Assembly: GCA_958510875.1 (NCBI GenBank)
Contig: OY294067.1
Span: 32,662,912-32,726,911, forward strand
DNA: 64,000 bases
Source of the DNA: Endomychus coccineus
Lineage: Eukaryota > Arthropoda > Insecta > Coleoptera > Endomychidae
Reading direction: 5' to 3'
The position numbers and the translations under genes are program-made. Below the pieces are notes generated by a model. It made no database searches. It saw only the letters and a list, made by a program, of their open reading frames with translations, and was not told the DNA's origin. Positions 11,001 through 22,519 of the stretch are shown in pieces; positions within the stretch are counted from its first letter, which is position 1, and the number at the start of each line of letters is the position of its first letter.

Positions 11001-12325
11001 GAATATAATTTAGGCGTATTCGCAGCAAAGTAGATTTTCAAATAAAACAAAATTTGCGCGTACAACAGCAAGCATTATTTATAACACAGAATTGAATAAA
11101 TATTATTTCTAGTAGCATCATCTCAATTATAATATTTGCAATAGAATATTAATGTTTACAAGCAATTTCAATCTAATGCAATTTATAGTGCATTTATTTC
11201 CTGTATGTTACATAGGTAGTATTAATTTTCCACCGTAAATACAATATTCCAGAGGTTTATTATTTACTCCATCATTTATGTTTACTGTTCCAGCGAATTG
11301 ACGATATGCTAATTAACAGGAATTAATTATATTCGCGTTTAGCATATCTCGATTGAAAAATGTGATACATTCGCTCATCGTATTGATTAATATGTTGTTC
11401 TAAAATCTAATAACTATCATTATAATTATATTGGTGCAATTGTCATCAGATGCGATGTGAAAATAGTCATAGAAATGATGATTATATGTCTCTGACTAAC
11501 AAGAACAAATCAATGTTGGCACACTGTGGCTGTACGGGATAATAGAGAAGGAACAGTGCATGTACTATATATATGGTTAGAAGTTTGTACTTTTGCAGTT
11601 GGCATCGAAACACTTCTGCGGTTGAATGTATGGTTATAATATAATATTCACTAACTTTCTTAATAACCTGTATAAGAAATTACTTTAAGTCTTGACATTA
11701 GAAGTTTATTCGAATTGCCAACACACATGTTTCACAATTCTATGTTCTCTATTCTACAAATTTCTGTCCGTGGCCCCGCAAGAATAGATACTAGCGCTAG
11801 AAGAAAGCGTCGGCCCCACAGCCGCGATTGCCCTAGTTTTATAGCTTAATGCATAATATTTCAAGTGAGTTGAAACAGCTAAAGAAATTGAAATACGTGA
11901 AATTGTACTCTATGTTATGTGGAAGTTTATTAGAATTGACAGGGATATCAACATTATGGAACTGTCTGTCACAGACATTATGTGGCTGTCAAAATATCAT
12001 CTGTCTGGGACGTACACATAACCTCTCTTGTTGAGAGGTTATGTGTTGTGTGAACTGTGATAATGTTCCATTAATCTATGGAACTGTCTGTCATGTAAAT
12101 TGTGCGTGATTATATTAGCTGTCAAAAAAGTCAAAATATATATAATCCATTTAACGAGTGCCTACTTCGTATAAGGATCCTATCTGCCCAAGTTCCAAGT
12201 CGGTCGGCTCAGTATTGGAGATTTCGTGATGAGTGAATCAGTGAGTCAGTGAGTGGTATTTCCTTCATATATACATAGGTTTATTACCATAGCATGTTAT
12301 TTCAATTATTATACCAATACGCTTA
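11001..12325. other. Unassigned spacer with a perfect hairpin
   Basis: No gene or TE motif recognised. The phrase 'atggaactgtctgtca' occurs twice (near 11955 and 12078). A perfect 14-bp inverted repeat with a 5-nt loop lies at 12014-12046. Confidence 0.45.
12014..12046. repeat. Perfect 14-bp inverted repeat, 5-nt loop
   Basis: acacataacctctc at 12014-12027 is the exact reverse complement of 12033-12046, separated by ttgtt. It lies in otherwise featureless DNA, so it could be a miniature-element remnant or chance. Confidence 0.8.
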
Positions 12326-12329
12326 AGTT

Positions 12330-12617
12330 ATTTCTCATAAACAATCCAGATCACTATGAAGTAAAGGTCCGTGCTCTATTGGGAAACTCTGACCTTCCAC
12401 ACATCACTACGATCTGTCCCTATATCACTCCACGAAACAATTCAACACGTCCACGCACAATTTGGCATTAAAACGCAGCTGACTGGGACGGTCTTAGCAT
12501 GTTTTCCTCACAGTTTCCTTGGAGAACGGCATCTTTTGAATCTGATGACCCAACGAAATGTGTCACAGAGATCTCGGATATTATCAGGATAGGAATGGAA
12601 ACTTACATACCCCATAC
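12330..12617 (+). pseudogene. LINE ORF2, endonuclease-RT linker, left part
   Basis: A plus-strand frame around 12460-12625 reads 'ADWDGLSMF', 'FPWRTASFESDD', 'ISDIIRIGMETYIPH'. This is the linker between the endonuclease and RT of jockey-type LINEs (usually 'W..W......FIP'). A stop and a frame change are present. The reading stops abruptly after 'YIPHT' because a 2.2-kb element has inserted. The same polypeptide resumes at 14829 after an 8-bp duplicated target. Probably family A, since the downstream half carries its motifs. Confidence 0.75.
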
Positions 12618-13340
12618 CAACGAACTCGGATATACTAGAGTTAGTCAGTCTATTCGTAACTAGGAAATTTTGTATCGCCAACATGACGTGTAGAAATCCA
12701 GTACGGATAGAGGAATAGTACCCCACGGCATAGGCGTGTATTGTATAGGGTATTTTAAACAGATTTCCAGGGTACCCCACGCCACGGGCGTACTATTTAT
12801 AAGGCAGTAAGGTACGTTTTTTTTTAAACTGTTAAAACATCAAAAATAAAAACTTTATAACCAATATTAACAGTGTAGCTGTAGACATAGAAGAATGTTA
12901 ATGACAAATGTGGGTTTCTTCCATGTTTTACAGAAAAAGACTGGTATTTTGGCAATTAAACTGATTCACTTACTGACCACATTTGTATAATAGCAATTTG
13001 TAAGGTCGTTTCTTCTTTTGGTGATTGCCATTCACCGATGTATGTGTGCGTGCAAGTAACTATATTGAAGCGCAGACTATGAGCTGCTTATTACTAACAT
13101 GATTATATACTTTTATTCTATTCTGTCTACTGATATTAAAGTACGGTAGGTATATCGCCACTACAGCATTTTTGCTTTTATTTCATCCGTATTGTCAGGA
13201 AGCATTTGCAATAATTGGACTATGGGATGGGAGAAAAATATGCGTTGATTTTCTTGATTTCACGATGTAAGATGGTATATAACTAACAATATGAATGGGG
13301 AACATACAAGTAAGAAAAGTTTTAGTAAAATTGTAAACGT

Positions 13341-13346
13341 TTTATT
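13341..13346 (-). promoter_or_regulatory. AATAAA polyadenylation signal after the THAP gene
   Basis: Minus-strand AATAAA lies 23 nt beyond the TAA stop at 13370-13372, the expected position for the end of a short mRNA. It supports the reading of exon 4 as the last exon. Confidence 0.6.
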
Positions 13347-13369
13347 TAAATAAAAAATTGACAATTTTT

Positions 13370-14400
13370 TTATGTGAGAAAGTATATTGTATATTGCAGT
13401 GGCTGTTGAAATGTAGTAGTAATTGAAGCGGAAACTGATTCTACTAAGGGCTCCTCATTACTACTAACCATGATATCCTCATTAGCTGGTGCAAACCAAA
13501 CGCTGCTTTTGGTCATAGATGTTGACGCATATTCACTTTCTGAAACTTTTGCTCTAAAATAAATAAAACCATATATTAGTAAAACTGCTATGCTCTTAAT
13601 TAAACATTTTACCTTTTAGGTGCTGAAACATCAATATTCTCTTTGTCGTCTTCATCATGTCTGAAACAGTTTGCAATTATTACTACCATGTTCCATCCCA
13701 ACATATCTAGAATCATTTACTCAGGGTGAATATGTAAGCGACTTGTACTGGCAAATGCTGGTGTAGCACCATCTTTAAGGTCTTTCCTGCCGCTTGGCCT
13801 AGTTACAAAGTCACTTTAAGAAAAATGGTCAGAACATACCAAATGTGATCTTTCTACTGATTCGACATCTAATGCCAAGCTGCTGCACCATATTTCCTTT
13901 GATGCTTGGTTTGATGGAAATCTAACAAAAATCAAGCAAATGAATCACGAGTACTGGCATAACATTATGCTATAAGATTGTAATATTGATTGAAACATAA
14001 AAATGTTCTACTATACAGTATATAACATTGAACGCTAAAGATTTTATTGGCATAGTAAATGTAGGCACAATTGGGAGATAGAATAAATTGTAATAGTGAT
14101 ATTATGTGAATGTTTCCTGAAGCAGATCACGAAAATATATACAGACTTCTTGCTAGGCAGTAGAAATTGTGTAAAATTATATTTAGAATGAGCCACAAAC
14201 TGGAAATCTCACAATATTACTAACTACACTTCTTGATACAATTTTTCCAAGCCCCTCAATTGCTTTGTTGTGCCCTTCTTGCTGATGAAATTAACTTATA
14301 TAAACATTATTATTGATTGAGGTGATACTCACTTATAAAATGTCCTTTTTTCATTTTCTTTAGCATAATGCATTCTGCATACAATGCAATATTTCCCCAT
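13370..14400 (-). CDS. THAP-domain (C2CH zinc finger) protein, four exons, one premature stop
   Basis: Predicted exons on the minus strand are 14400-14333, 13921-13721, 13660-13613 and 13553-13370. All introns are GT...AG, phases match at every junction, and the total is 501 nt (166 residues plus stop). Residues 1-82 are a THAP DNA-binding domain: start 'MGKYCIVC', then 'FYKFPSN', invariant W34, 'VCSDHF', and 'LKDGATPAF', the counterpart of the family AVPTIF motif. Zinc ligands are C5, C8, C52 and H55. The tail (83-166) is acidic and Ser/Thr-rich ('HDEDDKENID') with a basic 'APKRAK' patch. A TAA at 13816-13818 replaces codon 58, inside the domain; otherwise the frame is open. P-element transposases begin with THAP, but no catalytic region follows here. 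It may be a THAP-only repressor-like product or a captured host THAP gene. Confidence 0.8.
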
Positions 14401-14828
14401 ACTGAATTATATACAAAACAACACTGCCTAACACTTTATATTTCGATTAACAAACAGGTACCTAAACGATGCAAAGTACTAAAAGTAAAGAAAATTCACA
14501 ATTTTAGAACACTATTAAGTCGTTAGCTTCTTGAATTTTCTAAAAGTAGAAAGAACAAAGAACTGTATCACCAAAATCACTCAAAGATTTGACAGGTTAA
14601 GTTGATGGGAACTCGTTAACTACACTTTCAAATAAATATCACTTTTCTTGACAGTACGTATACGATTAGCGGCGGCGAATTACTAGTGCCAATATCGGAG
14701 ATCTCTCTATTCAATCTTTATTTCTCCACACGATTGCTGGGAAGCTAGATGACAGTATGGTGGGAGAGAGACATGTTGGCGATACTCAAAAATGACTTTA
14801 GCTCATTCTAGTATATCCGAGTTCGTTG

Positions 14829-15460
14829 CCCCATACCAACAAAATCACCGTCATCTGGCGAACGATGGTTCCATAAAATCTGTTCTAGGGCCTCCGTTTC
14901 TAAACCAACGGCATAGGCGCGGTATTGCATGTCTGGAGACCAGAACAAAATATGTTGAAGCCAGAAATATTTTCAATGCAACAGTAAACGATCCTAAAAA
15001 AGCATATAATCCTAAATGGGATCAAAGCTTATCGAATGCCCGAATGGTAGAAATTTCCTTCCAGTTCATTCTCTCCCGTAACCAAAGATGATGGCACACT
15101 GGCTACTACACCACAAGAAAACGTGAACCTTTTTGCTGAACTGTTTGCAGCAAATTCTTCTTTCAATCTACAAGATGAAGATATTCTTAATATTGCTGCC
15201 AACAATAGCCATATATATATGAGGAGCGAAATAGAGACAGGTTGCCGCAATTAATGGTGATCTGGCAAAAATTTTGAAATGAGGATCTGATAATCTAGTA
15301 GTTTAATGCAACCAAAACTCGAACTTGCGTCTTCTCCAGAAAGGCGAATTGAAACCGTTCCCACACACTTATAACACTCGTGCTAGGGGAATCTATTACC
15401 AGATACCGCTTGAGACAACATTTTGTATTCCTACAATTCATAACACCATGTAAATCTTAA
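14829..15460 (+). pseudogene. LINE ORF2, right part (linker to RT tail, family A)
   Basis: After the TSD the LINE resumes with 'PHTNKI', then 'FLNQRHRRGIACLETRTKYVEARNIFNATVNDPKKAYN', the pre-RT linker where a Y..ARN....V..AK pattern is usual. 'FILSRN', 'DGTLATTPQENVNLFAELFA' and 'LNIAANNSH' follow. The sequence then jumps near 15265 to the post-palm block 'GSDNLV...NATKTRTCVFSRKA', so most of the RT palm has been deleted. Several frame changes occur. Together with 12330-12617 this is one LINE copy, interrupted by the THAP element and internally deleted. Confidence 0.75.
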
Positions 15461-15469
15461 AACGTTTCG

Positions 15470-16880
15470 AATATTCTCAAATTTATACGACCAATAGGAA
15501 AAGCTCTATCGTCTCATCAGTGGCTGACGCAGATACGTACACACATACATTATCTCAAAAATAGATGATTTATGCTATCTCTAAAACGGAAGGAAACAGG
15601 CATGATCACCTTCTGAAATATTCCTAAGCAAACAAAATTATTAACATGAGTTAAATGTTAGACTCTTGAAATTATAAATGTTGCATACATATTCGTCACG
15701 TTCGAATATTTAAAATTCATCTAAATGTCACAAATACATGCAAAAACTTTGTCTCTCTACATACTTAGAAGGGATGATTGAGTACACACACTCAAGAGCA
15801 GTTAATAATCGAATGCCACAAATTCGAAAGCGTATAAGTGTGCGAAGACAAGCCAATATAAGAAAACCAGGAATCTATAGCAGCTAACATGATTCACTAA
15901 CCGAATCCAAGTTGATGAGCAAGAGGAAACAAAGCTGTGAGCTCAGATCGATTGCACATTCCATCGAGACTTCTTTCTAATTTTCAGCCTTGTTACTTTT
16001 CTAAACATACCAGCTGCGAACTACCGCTCCGATTTATAACGGTTAATTTTCGGTTAACTGGCGCATTTAGTGTTTAGTGAAGGAAAGAAAGCGCACTTAA
16101 AGATTTCGATGATGAAAATATTGAGGGGAGGTATAAAAGCTAGGATTTTGATATCTTATAATAGGATATGATGATCAATCTCAAACTCATGTTTATCGGC
16201 TGCAAACGTACAGAGGTCATGAACAATAAATCTCACATTGCTCACTGCTCACTCACATTATGCCCATATGCTTTTCGTTGATGCACATTCAAGTCTTAAA
16301 ACCAAGAAGACTAATAGGTAGGGCCCTGCAGTCCTGTGGGAGAGCAGGGAGATATTTATTTTTATGAAGGTTAAGTAGGTGTCCTAGTAAGTAATTTGGG
16401 CTTGAGTGATCGTCGGTCACCTGGTACATCTTCCAGCTACGTCATCAAAAACACAGAACTCCTTATATCTATGTTAGTACTTGCACGTTTTATACTAATT
16501 TGTCTTTTATGACTCTAATGGAAGGAATATTCTATACTGCGTAAACCACGGTACTAAGACAAAACAATAAGGATTGCAAGTATCATCCACAAATTCATGC
16601 GACCATCATTTCATATCACTGGTATACCAAGTGCATGGAAAGCTACGAAGGAGAAGTCTAGTTCATTACCGTCGCATGATACAAATAACTTGAACTCATG
16701 TGATAAGCAAGAGCACTTCCGATATGATCTATCTGAAATGCATTGTTATAAATGCTAGAAACACCTTATGGCACCACCAGCGACGACAACTTGTTCAAGC
16801 CTGATGCTGAGAACTGTTTATGAGGAATGTAAAATATTCCATACGAGACATGGAACAAAACCTTAGGCGGAGCAGTTTCT
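15470..16880. other. Unassigned spacer
   Basis: Moderately AT-rich DNA without recognised coding or repeat signals on either strand. Short imperfect words only. Confidence 0.45.
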
Positions 16881-16889
16881 GCTTCGTTA

Positions 16890-17760
16890 TCATATCACAC
16901 AGATTAGTGGAAGAGTCGATTATGTGTTTGAGAGCTATCAAACACTATCCCGAAAACCCTGGCAGAGTCAGAGACGATGTAGCGGTATTAATATAAATAT
17001 CGCCCACATATCTGAAGTTGTTGCCATCTCAGCAGTTTCTGAGGATGATGATATCACAAGTGTTTATTATCAATGCAGTGATAGCTTCTTAGGCTCAAAC
17101 ATCATGTAGTACGAAACACACATTCAATTGCACCATATCTGTGCAAAGTGGAAGGGAAGTCAACCACCCAGAATTAAATTGTTCGTCAGTAGAAGAAAGC
17201 AGACTTTAACATGCTGACTCATTCAAAATCTGCATCCCTGTGTGGGTTTACTAAAATGGTTCTCTTTAGTGCTAACACTGGCATAACGGTGTTAGCTTTG
17301 GCTACTCTTCTTTGGGTTGGTGTGGGCACTTGAGTGATTCTACGCCACTTTTGTTTGTTCATGATATTCACCAAAGAGTGGGTCAAGACATGCTCTTTAC
17401 CTCCAGCCATCCACGCACTATCTGGAATAGATTGTAGAAGTATGTTTGGAACCAAAAAAGTAGCTCTTCATAGTGCATCTGCGGAATATTTGGAACACGT
17501 AAGCCTGCAGAAGAATTTTTAGTGTTATTACAAAGAAGTCATCTTTTAAATCTTCAGATGAACTCAGATTGATGCTGTATCATCATGGAAAGAATAAAGA
17601 GATTGGAGAATTGCAACCTACCAGCAGTATGTTGAAGGTCATTTATTGAGATCGTATTTCTACAAATACCTTCAGCGAAACTATATAGATGATGTGCTTG
17701 TTGACTTAGACCCATGTGAATTTGGTTTTGCAGTGATAGAAGATGATTTGGTGTCAGCAA
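16890..17760 (+). pseudogene. Degenerate ORF resembling a repeated insect protein with a 'HA.(S/T)G.D' motif
   Basis: Plus-strand pieces occur in plausible order: 'RVDYVFESYQ' near 16915, 'SVEES...MLTHSKSASLCGF' near 17190-17245, 'ITVLALATLLW' near 17285-17315, 'PAIHALSGIDCRSMFGTKK' near 17405-17460, and a run to about 17520. They recall, from memory, a large family of uncharacterised insect proteins of repetitive copy number. Those share 'VFD.Y...SIK', an EADTRL-like block and a 'HAFTGCDT' block, and look like mobile-element products. At least three frame breaks are needed. I am not certain of the homology and assign no function. A further open piece, 'RNYIDDVLVDLDPCEFGF', lies at 17680-17735. 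Confidence 0.3.
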
Positions 17761-17769
17761 AAAACTTAC

Positions 17770-19650
17770 AGTAATATCACACCGATTATATTGGGGTATG
17801 TAATTGTTTCTGCAAGTGTGGTAGTAAGGAGTTAGATCAAACCTTTAACAATCGCTTTTATATAATCTGAACAATGTTTGTATTCATGATATTATGTATT
17901 CATGTACTAATAGAAAATAATAAAAAATTCAATTTTTTTTTGTTCATTTATGTATAGTATCAGCTGATAAATAGTAGGTGCTGACTCAATTTACATGCAA
18001 ATCGATTAAGTATTAACTTAATTGATTAGTTGTGTCATCAAGCGGGCGACATCATTTATGACGCCATAGCTAGAAAATGTACCAGGTGGTGGATGTGCAC
18101 CCAAGCACAACATACTCACTATGACTGCACATTCCTGAAAAAACAATCTCTCCAGAAATTTCCCCATAAAACTGCAATAAGGTTCAGGATTGACAGCATT
18201 ACGCCTACTGTTTCTAAGTAAAGTGTCGAAGAATAAAAAACAGTTCTATGCTGGTTGTTAACCCTTCCATACAAATTTGGAGTATTTTCTTCCAACTGGA
18301 AGGCAACTAACGTCCAACCAAATCTGAAGAAGACCCTGGGTACCTAATAAAATAACTATTAGTGCAGTCAATGAAGCAATTTTTTTTTCCAAAAAACGTA
18401 TGTGTATGAAATTTGGTCTGTGGGTTCCTGAAGGTTCCAGGATAGTGGCTGTTGCAAATCAGAACGCCACACTAAGAAATTTGAGGAGTTATTGAGTAAA
18501 TTGTTCTAGTCTATGAAAAATAGGTCAAATCGAAAATAGAATGGTATACATGAGTTATAGCCCCTAGAACGAGAAGTGTGGTAAGACTATACGAAAAGGC
18601 TGATATGCAAAAATTATATTTTAATTCAATTAGACATGATTATATTTGTCGAAGTAAACACATTTTTTGTTTGTTATGAATTTACTCCAAAAATTAATAG
18701 TTTCCCACTTTGTATCAGAAAATCGTAAGACTGTCAAGTTAAGTTTGAGGTGGGTAAGAAAGGAAGGGTGAATTCTGGACCTTTGAAAATACCTGGAGCA
18801 TCTCTAGCTACATACAAATAGACGGATATACCAACAGTTCTAATCAATGTGTCGTCTCATTCATAAACATATCTTCAATCCTTTCTAGCTCATATTGTAG
18901 GGTATGTTGAAGATACCTGTTTGTCATGCTCTATTAACCCTACGGTTCGTACATTTATAATTACATGAAAAATTTTTCTGGTGTTCGTTGGAATGACGCG
19001 GAATACGTATTTCCTGCCAGTTTCGATTAACTTTAATTCTTGGATTATATGAATTAGTTCATTTGAAACTTTTAAAAGTAATTTAGATTTTCACATTCCC
19101 ACCTGAGTGAATTATGTCGGTTCCCTTTCCGGGTCTTCGGGTCATGCCTTCAGCTGAGAAGAATTGAAAACCATTACGACTGATGAAAGAAAAGTTTCTA
19201 CTAAGTTTAGAGTCTCTTTGTCCCCTCTAGCTACGTTCTTTACCTCCATTTGATTTGTATTTTGTTCGGCGTAATTCGCGAGCCTTACCTTTATTTTTTC
19301 ACTTTGCAGAAATTGTTTCATTTCAGGATTATTGTTTTAAATCCCTGGCCTGGAAATCTTTCCGACTGGTAAATTACAGGAACCGCGCGCAAATGGAATT
19401 GTTAAGGTGCCATTTGAATGCATTAAAAGAAAAGTTTGAAATCATTTGTTATTTGAATTATATATGGCGACTTCTTACAGCATCCAACACTCAGCACGGC
19501 GCGTTTGAAAGAGGGTGATGTTTCATTGCTGTTAAGTTTCAGAAAGAAATTTGATTGTTTTCTATATTACCACATTCAGAATAAAATATACGACCAGCTT
19601 GATTTCTAACTCCTAGAATATTGACTTTATTTTTCGAATGGCGCGTCCTA
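17770..19650. other. Unassigned spacer
   Basis: Nothing recognised. Open frames at 18030-18221 (63 codons) and 19255-19518 (87 codons) have no domain known to me and no supporting signals. Confidence 0.45.
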
Positions 19651-19654
19651 TTGA

Positions 19655-19800
19655 ACTATAAAATAGTGCCCACTGGGTTACACTATAACACTATAAATAA
19701 GGAACAATCACCCTTATCCATTAACAAAAGTGGTGCCATCATCAGAGTAAACTAAATTAGAAATTAAAATGTGCCTGTTAAAATACTATTTGAAATTAGT
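19655..19800 (-). repeat. Penelope-type terminal repeat (family C)
   Basis: Contains the ordered words cactataa, ggaacaatcaccc, ccatcatcagag, aaaatgtgcc and aatactatttgaaat shared with 6035-6180 and, reversed, with 39370-39490. It lies directly beyond the C-terminus of the GIY-YIG fragment at 19800-20150, as a 3' terminal repeat should. Confidence 0.65.
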
Positions 19801-20150
19801 AAGGTATATAAGGGATGACCCTTAGCTGAAGATAAATCTCAATTCATAAAATTGCTTTTTTGCTGAACCATTTCCATCACTTCTAAATTTTCTAGATATT
19901 CGCCGTTACTGCGTTTCAATAGTGATAAACTTTCTTGAGAAATGGTGTGACCTGTGTCGGCTAACGCTTATTCTTCACCATTATTTTCCTTTATGTAGGG
20001 AAAATGTTCTTTATACCGACTCACAATCGATTTTGTATATTCTGGATTTGTCGAAGTCGGAAACTTTATCACAGGTGTTACCTACATGTTTTTTAGCCAG
20101 TTCTTACATCTATATACGGGTTGTATTGCAAATTTTAAAAAAAATTATGG
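19800..20150 (-). pseudogene. Penelope-like GIY-YIG endonuclease fragment (family C)
   Basis: The minus strand reads 'KSRIYKIDCES' near 20045-20015, 'SRYKEHFPYIKENNGE' near 20010-19965, then 'ADTGHTISQESLSLLKRSNGEYLENLEVMEMV'. This is the second half of the GIY-YIG nuclease domain that closes Penelope-like polyproteins and cuts target DNA. The 'NNGEKSALAKH..N.G.AIS' region at 39190-39370 is the same family. Frame changes and a stop after 'NNGEE' show it is dead. The RT portion is absent, as expected for a 5'-truncated copy. Confidence 0.7.
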
Positions 20151-20352
20151 AATTTATCAAATCTGAAAGATGAATTTGATTGAAATAGTTGAAGGTGGTG
20201 GCTCTAATTTGGTTAATTGGTTGCGTTTCATTTTGTATTTTTTGTTTAGAATTCTGAACGACAGTCTTCTGAAAATTCAATAAGATTTCATTTTATGTGC
20301 AATATGGAAGAATTTCTGTAATTAACTTTTATACAACAACAAATGTTTATAA

Positions 20353-20690
20353 GAATTCAATTGTGGAAGCCGTTACTTTGTGATAGTTTATCATTTTAAC
20401 GAAATAATAAATGAAGCTACTTTGTTTTACTATCACTGATATTTAATATAGTCGTTACTATAGTTTCAACACTAAACGTGTCATCTTCAGACGAAAAATG
20501 AAATTTAACAAATATTATATCTACTATATATAGGTTGAACACGGATTACAAACAAATTTTATGGCTATAGGAAATGGTTCTAGGAAAAACCAGAGAGGGG
20601 ATGGTAATTCTGTGAGGACCTTAGTGGTGCGGGTATATTTACTAACGGACTTTATATACTAAAATCAGGTTATTAATACATTGAAGAGAT
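20353..20690 (-). repeat. Penelope-type 3' terminal repeat (family B)
   Basis: Shares about 250-300 bp with three blocks at 8427-8680, 8945-9170 and 9176-9360 (catcttcagacg, ctatagtttcaacactaaac, gaggaccttagtggt). It follows the stop codon of the family B polyprotein. The outermost part, ccgttactttgtgatag, is shared with about 9345-9365. Confidence 0.8.
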
Positions 20691-22508
20691 TACTGTAATA
20701 CAAATCTAGTTGATCGTTTAGGATCTTATTATCATACATCTTAATTTCCTTATATTATTGACTCTAATATATTTAGTTTTGCAATTTTATCTAGACTATG
20801 TAAACTTTGGACATTATTCAAATTAGGAAAGGTATGGCCTGTCTCTAAAATATGACTTGCAAATAAAGAATCGGTTTTATTATTTTTAGAGGAACGAGAA
20901 TGTTCTTTATACCTAACTGCTAAGTTACGGCAAGATCTACCTATGTAAAAACTATCACACTCTGAACAAGTTAGTTTATAAACTCCGGGTCTTTTAAATT
21001 TGTCAGTTTTATCTTTCGCATTGAACAGAATATGAGATAATTTGTTTGGTGGTTTAAAGCTGATGGTCAGGTTATGATGGGACAACATGTTTGCAATTCT
21101 TTTGCTTATAGGACCAAAATAAGTTAAAGAAACATATTTTAATGAGTTATCTTTGTATTTTATAAGGGGATAAATGCTACTGTAAATTAATTTTTGTCTT
21201 TTTCTGTTTATTAATTTAGAAACTACTTGAGGACCGAAACCGTTATTTGTAGCAATGACTATAATTGTATCTAGTTCTTTACTAAGATTTTCTTGAGATA
21301 AGGGAAGGGAAAAGGCTCTATGTATCATTGAATGAAAAGCAGCTAGTTTATGACTATAGGGGCTATGCGAAGAGGTACAAATTACTGTATCTGTGAAAGT
21401 AGGTTATCTGTAAATGTCGAATGACATGCTATTATTATGATGTAATAATGTTAAGTCTAAGAAATTTATTCTGTGATCCTTTTCTGTCTCTAATGTGAAT
21501 TTTATGTTGGGATGAATATTATTGATGAATGATAAGAAAACATCTAATTGTCTAGGTGTACCTTTAAAGAGGTTTAAAATTTCGTCTACGTATCTGTACC
21601 AAAATTGAAGATGTTTTTTAGTTATGGCAGAACTCATTATAGTATCTTCTATGTGAGATATAAAAATATCTGCTAGAAGTGGACTTAATGGAGAACCCAT
21701 CGCTAATCCGTTATTTTGAGTATAAAATTTATTATTATTTCTATTTCTGATTTTATCAAAGGATTAATATGTGACATTTCTAAGATATTTGTGATTAAAT
21801 TTTGACATTCAATGGGAGGGATATTTGAAAACATATTAGAAACATCAAAGGATACCAACATACCGGTGTTAGGTATAATTTTTTCTTTATCGAATTTGCG
21901 AGTTCAACAGAGTTTTTTACTGCAAATTTGGGTCTGAAATGAGATATATTTTTGAAAAAGGAATTAAGTTTTTCGGAAAGTTTGTGTGTGGGGCTATTGA
22001 TATAAGATACTACCGGGCGAATAGGAGCGTTCTCTTTGTGATATTTTATAAGGCCGTAGAGTTTTGGAGATGACGCGTTACTATCTATTAGCTTACTTTT
22101 TTCAAAATTGTTCGTAATTAAAAATTGACTAGCATTCAAAAATTGTTTAGTTTTCAACTGGAATTGATTAGTGGGGTCTTCTTTAATTTCTGTTAAATCT
22201 GAGGAAATAAATGCAAACATCTTATCCTCATATGCATAATCTTTCTTATCAATAATCACTGTTGTATTCGATTTCTCTGCTTTTGTAAGAACAAGATCAT
22301 TAGACTTTATTTTATGTTTGATTGATTTAATAGAAGAAAAATCTGTGTTATTTACTTTGGAATTTTTGTTAGATGAAAGGATCTTGTTAATATTTGCTTT
22401 AGTTATAATGGTATTTGGTAAGTTTTTCAATGCAAGTTCTACTTCTGTAATTGTAGTCTCTAAAAATGTATTGTTTTTAATATGAGGTGAGAAATTAGAA
22501 CTTTTCAA
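20690..22508 (-). pseudogene. Nearly complete Penelope-like RT + GIY-YIG polyprotein (family B)
   Basis: Reading down the minus strand: an N-terminal region from 22508; the RT block 'LYGLIKYHKENAPIRPVVSYINSPTHKL' (split here as LYGLIKYHKENAP and RPVVSYINSP) near 22045-22000; 'FDVSNMFSNIP' near 21860-21830; 'GLAMGSPLSPLLADIF' near 21715-21665; active site 'YRYVDEIL' near 21605-21580; 'FDIYR*PTFTDT' at 21410-21385; and the GIY-YIG domain with 'PGVYKLTCSECDSFYIGRSC' near 20985-20935. Such proteins combine telomerase-like RT with a nicking nuclease. Frameshifts lie near 21860 and 21730, an in-frame stop replaces Lys in 'YRKP', and the active site reads YVDE rather than YVDD. A frame break near 20755 precedes the conserved tail 'YDNKILNDQL'. 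The N-terminus is truncated. Confidence 0.9.
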
Positions 22509-22519
22509 AAATTTAATGA

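Larger units (their letters stand above)
12618..14828 (-). mobile_element. 2.2-kb TIR/TSD element encoding a THAP-domain protein (P-like or hAT-like)
   Basis: The ends are a perfect 22-bp inverted repeat, 12618-12639 and 14807-14828, starting caacgaactcgg. The element is bracketed by the 8-bp direct repeat ccccatac at 12610-12617 and 14829-14836, and it splits one LINE polypeptide. The LINE reads continuously when the insert and one TSD copy are removed, which is independent proof of insertion. An alternative parse is a 12-bp duplication with 18-bp TIRs. Eight-bp TSDs are typical of P and hAT transposons. The interior holds a four-exon THAP gene on the minus strand (13370-14400) and no recognisable transposase catalytic domain. 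The left interior has a degenerate direct repeat around gtaccccacg (12718 and 12771). I infer a non-autonomous member of the P superfamily or a close relative. Confidence 0.85.

Noticed and set aside
18030..18221. Frame with cysteines and tryptophans suggesting a small finger
   Set aside because: Spacing fits no known finger and there is no supporting context.
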